Shown: positions 54,826-62,050 of the stretch, one piece after another
How positions within the stretch are numbered: position 1 is the stretch's first letter
Layout of the letters: each line of letters opens with the position of its first letter
DNA from: Desulfocapsa sp.
GTDB lineage: Bacteria > Desulfobacterota > Desulfobulbia > Desulfobulbales > Desulfocapsaceae
NCBI GenBank assembly: GCA_022712895.1
Contig: JAFLJS010000042.1
Coordinates: forward strand, 88,540-152,539
DNA: 64,000 nt
Direction of reading: 5' to 3'
The notes under the pieces: generated by a model
The model's input: the letters and a program-made list of their open reading frames with translations, nothing else
Database searches by the model: none
Told to the model about the DNA's origin: nothing
Translations under genes and position numbers: made by a program

Positions 54826-55949
54826 TCTACGTAAGTTCTCTGATTATTATTTCCAAACAGGCAGAGTACCTCATAAGAGATACTGCCCATCAATTTAGCG
54901 ATTGCATCACCACTGATTATTTCATCTTGCTGGCTACCAAGAAGCACAACCTCGTCACCAGCCTGAACACCCTCAATTTCTGTTACATCGACCATACACA
55001 AATTCATACAGATTCTGCCAATGATAGCTGCTCGTTTTCCGTGGATCAGAACCTCCCCTTTGTTGGACAAACTGCGTGACAGTCCATCCTCATATCCAAC
55101 CGGCAATACAGCAACAGTTGTTTCCCTATCTGTTACATAGGTATGTCCATAACTCACACCAGTATCTGCTGGCACAGTTTTAACCTGTAACACAGATGTT
55201 TTAAACGACATAACGGGTTGAAGTTTTTCGCCATTGGCACGCTTCACACCATCATCTCCGTCGGGATAATACCCATATAAAGAAATTCCTGCCCGTACCA
55301 TGCTGCAAGAACTGTCAGGAAAATAGAGAATACCACCAGAATTTGCTGTATGGGCAACAAGTTCTGGAACTTTACTCTCTGACACTCCTAAACATTCAAA
55401 ACGGAGAAACTGTTCGCGTGTGTGTAAAGAATTAGGTTCATCTGCTCGTGGATAATGACTGGCAAGTCCGCCATACTTAATTCCAGGCAATGTCTGTAAT
55501 ACTGCCACAAATTCTTCGAATTCATCGGGCATAATTCCCAATCGCGTCATGCCGCAATCGACTTTCACATGTACAGTAATCTCTTTGTTCTGGGTAACAG
55601 CTTCTGAAGAAAGAGTCCGTGCACTTTCAATATCATAAATAATTGGGATGATTTCATGAGTGAAAAACAGGGGTACATCACCTGGCGCAAAGCCTAGAAA
55701 GACGAATATATTATCATCTATCCCTGATTTCCTTAATTGTACGGCTTCCCCTATCTCTGCCACACCGAAATCACGACAACCAGCTTCCTGAAATACACGA
55801 GCCGAATCCAGCATACCATGACCGTAAGCATCTGCCTTAACCATTGCAAGAAGTCGCGTATTCGCCCTGGATAACTTCTTTAACAATTTATAATTGTGTT
55901 GAAGCGCGGATTTACTTATTTCAATCTGATTGAAGGATTTAGCGACCAT
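54822..55949 (-). CDS. alr: alanine racemase
   Basis: A PLP enzyme that makes D-alanine for peptidoglycan. 375 residues from the ATG at 55949, which follows AAGGTAATTGA and starts MVAKSFNQIEISKSAL; the frame is open upstream but that part overlaps the preceding gene. PLP lysine in AMVKADAYGHG; also HVKVDCGMTRLG, AHTANSGGILYFP, and the catalytic Tyr in GVSYGHTYV. It is coupled to argS (4-base overlap) and begins one base after the stop of the upstream membrane-protein gene. Confidence 0.94.
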   Translation of the reverse strand: MVAKSFNQIEISKSALQHNYKLLKKLSRANTRLLAMVKADAYGHGMLDSARVFQEAGCRDFGVAEIGEAVQLRKSGIDDNIFVFLGFAPGDVPLFFTHEIIPIIYDIESARTLSSEAVTQNKEITVHVKVDCGMTRLGIMPDEFEEFVAVLQTLPGIKYGGLASHYPRADEPNSLHTREQFLRFECLGVSESKVPELVAHTANSGGILYFPDSSCSMVRAGISLYGYYPDGDDGVKRANGEKLQPVMSFKTSVLQVKTVPADTGVSYGHTYVTDRETTVAVLPVGYEDGLSRSLSNKGEVLIHGKRAAIIGRICMNLCMVDVTEIEGVQAGDEVVLLGSQQDEIISGDAIAKLMGSISYEVLCLFGNNNQRTYVE

Positions 55950-55950
55950 T

Positions 55951-56403
55951 TCAATTACCTTTTTGCAGCTCCTGGCGCCATGCAGACCAACACTTTCGTG
56001 AGGAAAATAACAGGCCCCACCCAATTGATACATAGAATAGCCCAAGAAATTCTTTGGGTAATGTCGAATTCCTCAGTAAACAACCCATTCCCATCATCAG
56101 AAAAACGAAGAGCCACGTTTTCCATGAGTAAACGGCTCCAAGGCATTTCCCATTTCCACCCGCAAGTATGCGTTTGATATTTTTTTCTGCGGAACGCTCC
56201 AGCATAAAAACTGCCTTTAACGTACCTAAGACCATGCCTGGTATAACAATCCAGAGCATACCGATTCCGTAGAGCCACTGAGCACCACGCGACATGAGAA
56301 GAAGTCCAATAAGGCTCCAGATGGATCCAGCCACAAGAAGATGAACATACCTGGGAGCACCAGGTTTTAGCTGTAATATTTTACGATCCATACTTACACT
56401 CAT
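55951..56403 (-). CDS. multi-pass membrane protein of unknown function
   Basis: A 150-residue protein with four likely TM helices: VHLLVAGSIWSLIGLLLM, GIGMLWIVIPGMVLGTLKAVFML, TWLFVFLMMGMGCLLR and FLGLFYVSIGWGLLF. A basic loop (RSAEKNIKRI) lies between helices 2 and 3. I do not recognise a family. It is the first gene of the membrane protein-alr-argS run and its stop is one base from the alr start. Confidence 0.65.
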   Translation of the reverse strand: MSVSMDRKILQLKPGAPRYVHLLVAGSIWSLIGLLLMSRGAQWLYGIGMLWIVIPGMVLGTLKAVFMLERSAEKNIKRILAGGNGKCLGAVYSWKTWLFVFLMMGMGCLLRNSTLPKEFLGLFYVSIGWGLLFSSRKCWSAWRQELQKGN

Positions 56404-56498
56404 ATTAGAATATATAAATCATCTGTCCATGAAGGAAACAAACTATACGCTAAAACAGTTCTATCAGGAAATGTAATTACAAGGTACTAAAAACACAA

Positions 56499-56529
56499 CA
56501 AGCCCATTCCCCGGTGAGGAATAGGCTTG
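56499..56529 (-). terminator. terminator of the ferredoxin transcript
   Basis: 12-base arms CAAGCCCATTCC / GGAATAGGCTTG with one mismatch and a 7-base loop; the minus strand continues TTGTGTTTTTAG. It is now separated from the ferredoxin stop codon by the whole repeat element at 56560-56737. Confidence 0.65.
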
Positions 56530-56559
56530 AAAACCGGCAAAATGTAAAGAAATTACATT

Positions 56560-56737
56560 TGATGAACTCGTAAAAAGTCCAGAAACAAGATGGGGTTGTA
56601 AGAAACTTCATATGCGAGGCACGAAATATTTCTTTCATTACGGCGTACCAAGGTACGTCGTAATGATAGAAATATTTCAGTAACGAAGCAGATGAAGAGT
56701 TTTCACCCTAACTACGGGCATAAATACGACTCCATCA
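56560..56737 (+). repeat. dispersed palindromic element, copy 4 (MITE-like)
   Basis: 178 bp from TGATGAACTCG to GACTCCATCA, with CATT directly on both sides (56556-56559 and 56738-56741). The central GGCGTACcaaGGTACGTC palindrome is well kept. The last three bases, TCA, are the TGA stop codon of the ferredoxin gene read on the minus strand, so the element reaches into that gene. Confidence 0.85.
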
Positions 56738-56923
56738 CATTTCAGTAACGGTGATGGCCTCTTCAGGACATACTTCAACGCAGGTTTCGCAACCGAGACA
56801 TTCGTCTTCCTCAACGACCGCAGCTTTTCCGTCTACCATCTCATAAACCTGAGCAGGACAAGCGTTTACACATTCTTCATCACCAGCACATTTGTCTTTG
56901 TCTACAACAACTTCCCAAGCCAT
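56735..56923 (-). CDS. ferredoxin with one Asp-substituted cluster site
   Basis: A 62-residue two-cluster ferredoxin. The second motif is canonical (CLGCETCVEVCP, Cys42, 45, 48, 52). The first reads CAGDEECVNACP, with Asp15 where the second Cys should be; in known ferredoxins such as D. africanus FdIII and P. furiosus Fd this Asp permits a [3Fe-4S]/[4Fe-4S] change. The ATG at 56923 has AGGAGGT upstream; the longer frame to 57010 is not conserved. The stop codon comes from the repeat element at 56560-56737. Confidence 0.9.
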   Translation of the reverse strand: MAWEVVVDKDKCAGDEECVNACPAQVYEMVDGKAAVVEEDECLGCETCVEVCPEEAITVTEM

Positions 56924-57243
56924 AACAACCTCCTGATATAATAAACAATTTAAACAAATACTTACAGTATGTATCCGTTTATTATCCAATAAACAATTTC
57001 GCATTAACACAATACTTTTTTCGTGTAATGATCAAATAATTCAGACCCTCTGCTTTGTCAAGGATATTTCATTGATCTCTTTATCATCTCTTAACAAGAG
57101 CAAAATAGAAAAAATAGTTTATTTTCTGCTGTCCTGCAATTTCTATTCTATTGGAAAATCATTGACCGTCCTTGCAGTTATCTAGTATTATCTCGAATTC
57201 AATTTACCCTGGCTTTTCAGCACTTACAAAGAGATATATTAAA

Positions 57244-57600
57244 ATGACAAAATCCAAAAAACTCTCCAAAAAAAATCAACAACTTATCGCAGAAAAAAAT
57301 GAAATGGCAATGGTGGAAGGCATCCTTGAAGGCAGTCCGGATGGCATCGCTGTGGTGATCTTACGTCTTGAGTGTGGCTGTAAAAAAATGGCTGCAGTTG
57401 GAAAAGATGGAGAACCAGCCTCTGAAGTGATTATTTACAGGGATCAGGCTGAAAGTATCTGCCCAAAATGTAAAAAAGATAATGGTGATTTCATGCGAGT
57501 CAGCGAGGAATTTATTCAGTGGCAGCAACCGGAACCCAGTAAATCAGATAAAGAGATGATTCAAAACAAAGTTTTTGGAACAGCACCAACTACGAACTAG
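57244..57600 (+). CDS. small zinc-ribbon-like protein
   Basis: A 118-residue basic-to-acidic protein starting MTKSKKLSKKNQQLIAEKNEM. It has ECGC at about residues 44-47 and CPKC at about 73-76, spaced like a metal-binding ribbon, and the helical N-terminus is lysine-rich. The frame is open upstream to an ATG at 57172, but the N-terminus from 57244 looks like the true start. Function unknown; it is transcribed divergently from the ferredoxin gene. Confidence 0.6.
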   Translation: MTKSKKLSKKNQQLIAEKNEMAMVEGILEGSPDGIAVVILRLECGCKKMAAVGKDGEPASEVIIYRDQAESICPKCKKDNGDFMRVSEEFIQWQQPEPSKSDKEMIQNKVFGTAPTTN

Positions 57601-57963
57601 CATCATAAACTATTTTCGATATCCTGCCTTTTACGTCCCCGTCCCAAAATTAAAAGGGCAATTGCACTGGTAACGACTAATGGTTCGCAATCGCGCAGTA
57701 GCCCCTTTTACCCACTAGAGAATCTGCAAAGCATGGTTATAAGATCCTTGCCAAAATTTTTTTTAAAAAAACAAAACCAATTTCTTCGCTACTAATGACC
57801 TGATACTACAAAATGTATTTGTTTTGTGTTTCTGCCCATAAATCTTGTGCTTGCTTTTTCAAGGTCTTACGGGTAATTTTGTAAAAATGATTAAATTCAA
57901 ACTTTGTCCTTTACAGGCAATTCTTTAATAACCTAATCCTACTCACATTAGGGAGAAACAATT
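57601..57963. other. 363-base intergenic region
   Basis: It holds an imperfect inverted repeat (TTAAAAGGG near 57648 with CCCCTTTTA near 57704) and, before the coiled-coil gene, a possible promoter (TTGCTT, 17 bases, TAATTT). I see no gene. A GGTTCGCAATC stretch resembles a tRNA T-loop but no cloverleaf can be built around it. Confidence 0.45.
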
Positions 57964-59910
57964 ATGGGTTCAACAGCTAAAATACTATTCGGAAGTTTTC
58001 TTGCCATTTGCATTGTTGGTATGTTCCTCCTTTTTTCAATGCAGAAAAGCGCTCAATTAACATTGGATAAAGATGCTATGCAGCTTGTCGCCAATGAAAA
58101 AGATAATAAGATTGAGTCTATTAATGATGCGCTTACAGCTGCTAAAGCCACCGTTGAAAAAGTAGCGACACAAAACAAACGCATCCCTAAACTGAAAGCT
58201 CAACTCGATACAACGGAGAAGGAAAAACTTGTTTACGTTCAACAGCTGGATGACTTCCAGGCCGAACTCCAGAACCAGGTTGATATTGCTGAACAGCGGT
58301 TGGGCAATATTCGAACCCTGCAGGAACAACAAAACAGCGATCAGCAGACACTTGCCAATACTAATGAAGCTCTGGCAACTGCTGAACTACAGAATAATGA
58401 GCTTGCTACTGCTCTGGAAACCACACTCCATGACATAGAAGACAAAGCCCTTAATTTACAGCAACTAACCGATATACTGATCCAGAAAGATAGAGTTATA
58501 CAAATCTACAAGGAAAAACTTGATAGAGCTTCTGACGATATCCAACTCTTACAAACTGCTGACAGCAATGAACAACTGAATCTCAAACTTATACTGGATG
58601 ACCTTGCTGTAAAAACGGCACTTGTCAATGACCTTGGTAAAAAGCTTGAGCAGACGGCTATGGACGCAATGGTTTCTGGAACCAATGGCAATACACACGT
58701 TTCTACTGCCAATGAGGATCAAATATTAATTGAGAAGCTGAGCCTTGAGAATGATTTTCTTGGCACCGGAATTAAAGAACAAAATAAGATTATAAAGGAA
58801 CTTGAGCTTAATATTGCAGCGGCCAATCAGCTTCTCGCTTCTTTTGATACTGAAATAGAACAGCTCCAATTCCTGGTAACTGAAAAAGACAAAGAACAGA
58901 AGGCCCTACAGTTGAAGGCCGAAGGAACTGACCAGGAGTTAAAACAACTCGCAGCAACACTGAATGCCCGTGCTGATGAAATAGCAGCAGTGAAAGAACA
59001 GACCATGGGAATTGCAGCACCACTCACCGAAAAAATAACCAGCCTCGAACTGCAAATCACCCAGGCGGCGAATCAGTACACGACTCTTGCAGAGGAGCTC
59101 AGTGAAGCACAATCGGCTCTTCTTGCCACCCAAGGTGAAAAACAGCTTATCAGTGACGAGCTGTCCTCTACCCAGGTTGCCCTTGAGACAAATCAGAATA
59201 TATTGTCTGAATCAGTATACAAACAAACTGCCATGGAGGAGACTCTAAATGGCCTTGAGCAACAGCTTTCCAGTACCAATGAGGTCCAGGTCGCCTTGGC
59301 GACGGAACTTGAAAATACAACCTTGTTAACCTCGGAGAAAGAGACCGCCATTGAAAAACTAAGCAGTCAACTGGAGGCTGCCAAGAAAGAAAATATTGCA
59401 CTGGAAACAGAACAGGACGAACGCATTTCGAGACTTATTGATGAAGTTGCGGCTGCAAAAGTTGTGAGTGCTGAACTCGCCGAAAAAACAGCTAATTTAC
59501 AGGAACGAAACGAAGAGCTGCTAGCCGCCCTTGCTGCCAGAGAAGAAGTACCCATCCCTGAAGCAACTTTGGAAACCGAAGTCATTGAACCTGAAGAAGT
59601 AGTCGTACCTGAAGTAACTCTGGAAACCGAAGTCATCGAACCTGAAGAAGTAGTCGTACCTGAAACCAGCTCCGATCCAGAGGATGCAGGTGAAGCTGTT
59701 GGTGAGGTTGAACCCGAACAGCTTGAAGTAATTGCTATTGAAACAGAGTCAGCTCCTCAGGATGTGGAGACGGTCGTTGAAGCAGAAGAGCCAACTGCTG
59801 AAGACACGGCAACTGAAAATGTTAGTGATGATTCTGTTCAGGACGCGACCAATCCCGTTATGGAAGAGATCCCCTTGCAGGAAGATTCTGCAAATGAAGA
59901 GAATATGTAG
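57964..59910 (+). CDS. membrane-anchored coiled-coil protein with acidic repeat tail
   Basis: A 648-residue protein with one N-terminal TM helix (ILFGSFLAICIVGMFLLFSM), then about 500 residues of coiled coil rich in Leu, Glu, Gln and Ala (for example TTEKEKLVYVQQLDDFQAEL), and a very acidic C-terminus of about 110 residues. The tail includes two near-identical 17-residue units from a 51-bp tandem repeat (59557-59607 and 59608-59658; PEVTLETEVIEPEEVVV). Architecture suggests a structural or tethering role at the inner membrane. Start has AGGGAG upstream. No domain family is recognisable. Confidence 0.8.
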   Translation: MGSTAKILFGSFLAICIVGMFLLFSMQKSAQLTLDKDAMQLVANEKDNKIESINDALTAAKATVEKVATQNKRIPKLKAQLDTTEKEKLVYVQQLDDFQAELQNQVDIAEQRLGNIRTLQEQQNSDQQTLANTNEALATAELQNNELATALETTLHDIEDKALNLQQLTDILIQKDRVIQIYKEKLDRASDDIQLLQTADSNEQLNLKLILDDLAVKTALVNDLGKKLEQTAMDAMVSGTNGNTHVSTANEDQILIEKLSLENDFLGTGIKEQNKIIKELELNIAAANQLLASFDTEIEQLQFLVTEKDKEQKALQLKAEGTDQELKQLAATLNARADEIAAVKEQTMGIAAPLTEKITSLELQITQAANQYTTLAEELSEAQSALLATQGEKQLISDELSSTQVALETNQNILSESVYKQTAMEETLNGLEQQLSSTNEVQVALATELENTTLLTSEKETAIEKLSSQLEAAKKENIALETEQDERISRLIDEVAAAKVVSAELAEKTANLQERNEELLAALAAREEVPIPEATLETEVIEPEEVVVPEVTLETEVIEPEEVVVPETSSDPEDAGEAVGEVEPEQLEVIAIETESAPQDVETVVEAEEPTAEDTATENVSDDSVQDATNPVMEEIPLQEDSANEENM

Positions 59911-59915
59911 GACAG

Positions 59916-59956
59916 AATAAAGCCCTTACACACTCCCCATGTGTAAGGGCTTTATT
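59916..59956. terminator. bidirectional terminator between the coiled-coil gene and cbiA
   Basis: Perfect 17-bp stem (AATAAAGCCCTTACACA / TGTGTAAGGGCTTTATT), loop CTCCCCA, followed on the plus strand by TTTAATTTTTT. It serves both convergent genes. Confidence 0.9.
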
Positions 59957-59957
59957 T

Positions 59958-61328
59958 TTAATTTTTTCCCCTGCTCACCTTTCGACAACAATTCATGAAT
60001 CCAGTAGCCCATTCCGGTGTTCCCAGCGCATGTATGTGGGTGTACAGTGCAAGGACATTATTGCTCATCAGACCGTCACGTCCATCCATAAACCCTGTCC
60101 CCCTTTGCATTTCCAAAACCAGACTATCAGACGTCCCCTGCCACTCTAAAATTGTGGAATAGCGAAATTCATGGCCCTTCACTTTTTGGCCTGTTTCGTA
60201 AAATGGATTCTGCCCTACTGTCTTAAATATGGAATACCCATGGGCTTGTGGTTTCTTAGACATTCCAAAACGAATGGGAAACACACCTGCCAAAGGAAAC
60301 ACCTCTCCATCAAGTTCTATAGATTCACCGAGGTAAATAAGCCCACCGCATTCTGCATATATGGGAAGCCCCTCATCAGCTGCTTTTTTGACAGATTTCC
60401 TGAAAGAAGCGTTGGCTGCAAGCAGTTTTGCGGATGTTTCAGGAAAACCACCACCTATATACAGTCCATCGAGAGATGGTAAAAATTGTTCTTCAAGTGC
60501 GTTAATGGGAATAAGCACAGCACCTTGCTGTTCTAATGCTTCAAGGTTCTCTGAATAATAAAACTGAAATGCAGCGTCTACAAGCAACCCTATACGCAAT
60601 GGCGTTGTCTGCGTGGGGACACAGGATTGTCTGGGTAAAGCAACAACATCAGCCATTACCTCGATTATACGATCAATATCCAGGTACTCTGCCGCAGTTT
60701 CTGCCAGCATCTCCATGGCCTGCTCGCTGCCTTCATATTCCTGGTGAGGAGTAACACCCAAATGACGCATTGGAAAGATATCACGTTTCATACGGGGTAT
60801 TGCACCAAGAACTGGCAAACCGGTATATTTTTCTATGGCCTGAGTAACGATGGATTGATGCCTCTTGGTCCCGATCTGATTGAGCACTACACCACGTATA
60901 TCCACACGCTTATCCAACTCCATACAACCAAGTACCATTGCTGCAACAGTACGTGTTGTTTTTGTGCAATTCACGACGAGCAACACTGGCACCCTTAAGG
61001 AGATGGCTAATTCAGCAGTCGAATATCCCCCATCAGAGGTCACCCCATCATAGAGGCCTCGGTTCCCTTCAATAATCGCGATATCTGCACCATCACAATT
61101 TTCAAGAAAGGATTTTTCCACCGCCTCTTCATCCATTAGATAGGGATCTAGGTTGTAACAATTCCTGTGTGCAGCAAGTTTCATCCAGCCAGCATCAATA
61201 TAGTCAGGCCCTTTTTTGAAAGGCACAACTCTCTTCCCTCTTCTAGCTAGAGCAACAGTTAATCCTACCGCGACAACGCTTTTCCCTGATCCACCGGAAA
61301 GTCCGGCAACTACAATGGCCTTAGTCAT
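59958..61328 (-). CDS. cobyrinate a,c-diamide synthase family protein (CbiA/DsrN type)
   Basis: A 456-residue glutamine-dependent amidase: an N-terminal P-loop-like ATPase domain (VVAGLSGGSGKS, KKGPDYIDAGW) and a C-terminal class I glutamine amidotransferase-like domain (GGGFPET, YAECGGLIYLGE with the Cys nucleophile). CbiA amidates cobyrinic acid; the DsrN paralogue in sulfate reducers amidates siroheme for dissimilatory sulfite reductase. No cob or dsr genes are adjacent, so I cannot choose between the two. Confidence 0.85.
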   Translation of the reverse strand: MTKAIVVAGLSGGSGKSVVAVGLTVALARRGKRVVPFKKGPDYIDAGWMKLAAHRNCYNLDPYLMDEEAVEKSFLENCDGADIAIIEGNRGLYDGVTSDGGYSTAELAISLRVPVLLVVNCTKTTRTVAAMVLGCMELDKRVDIRGVVLNQIGTKRHQSIVTQAIEKYTGLPVLGAIPRMKRDIFPMRHLGVTPHQEYEGSEQAMEMLAETAAEYLDIDRIIEVMADVVALPRQSCVPTQTTPLRIGLLVDAAFQFYYSENLEALEQQGAVLIPINALEEQFLPSLDGLYIGGGFPETSAKLLAANASFRKSVKKAADEGLPIYAECGGLIYLGESIELDGEVFPLAGVFPIRFGMSKKPQAHGYSIFKTVGQNPFYETGQKVKGHEFRYSTILEWQGTSDSLVLEMQRGTGFMDGRDGLMSNNVLALYTHIHALGTPEWATGFMNCCRKVSRGKN

Positions 61329-61378
61329 TTCTCTGTTTTAATAAGTAAAATGGATATTAATGTTATAAAAATATAACA

Positions 61379-62050
61379 TTAATGTTCTGTTTTTCCTTGT
61401 AACGCCCAAGCTTCTTTATAAAGATTGTTCAGACGTTCCTCAAGAATAACACGATAATCTTCTATTTCATCTGATGTAATTTTAGGCGGAACCTGAAGTG
61501 GTTCTCCGTAAAAAAACTCTATGCGGGAGAAGGGGTATGGAATTGAAGTCCCGTCCCAGGAACGAATTCGTATATAGCGGTTGCAGGACCAGAGCATCGG
61601 CACCACCGGAGCGCCACTGCGTGAGGAAAGCACAATGCAGCCCGCCTGCAAAACCCGGGCAGGCCCCTGAGATCCATCAGCCACAATGGCGGCACTGTAC
61701 CCGTTGCGCATCGTACGAATCATTCCTTTCAGTGCGCTAATACCACCTTTATTTCTGGAACCCCGAACTGTTTGCACAGCAAAATTTTCCAGGAGTTTAC
61801 TGATATACTCTCCATCCTTACTGGCACTCACCATGGCTACTACTTTTTCTTTGCGATTATGATAAAACGAATAGAGAAAGCTGTAATGCCAGAAGCTCCC
61901 GATTCCACTACCACCATTGTCCATGACCCTATTTCGATTTTCCAATCCATGGACATTCACACGGCAGGTAAAAAACCAGATCCGTACTATAAAAGCCAGC
62001 AGGGTCGGCACAAGATACAGTGACAACCTATATCCAAAACTTTTTTTCAT
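61379..62050 (-). CDS. DUF374-type lysophospholipid acyltransferase-like protein
   Basis: A 223-residue protein with an N-terminal hydrophobic helix ([21 protein letters not shown]), then [36 protein letters not shown], and [16 protein letters not shown], the conserved pattern of the DUF374 (LPLAT superfamily) group. Such proteins are thought to transfer acyl groups at the membrane, with the His of FWH in the HxxxD-like role; the activity is inferred. It overlaps uvrB by 4 bases and is co-transcribed with it. Confidence 0.8.
   Translation of the reverse strand: MKKSFGYRLSLYLVPTLLAFIVRIWFFTCRVNVHGLENRNRVMDNGGSGIGSFWHYSFLYSFYHNRKEKVVAMVSASKDGEYISKLLENFAVQTVRGSRNKGGISALKGMIRTMRNGYSAAIVADGSQGPARVLQAGCIVLSSRSGAPVVPMLWSCNRYIRIRSWDGTSIPYPFSRIEFFYGEPLQVPPKITSDEIEDYRVILEERLNNLYKEAWALQGKTEH

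Noticed and set aside
56640..56700. Possible CRISPR-like repeat around GGCGTACC...GGTACGTC
   Set aside because: It is the central palindrome of a single dispersed element, not a spaced array.
57648..57720. tRNA-like GGTTCGCAATC stretch
   Set aside because: No acceptor or anticodon stems can be paired around it.
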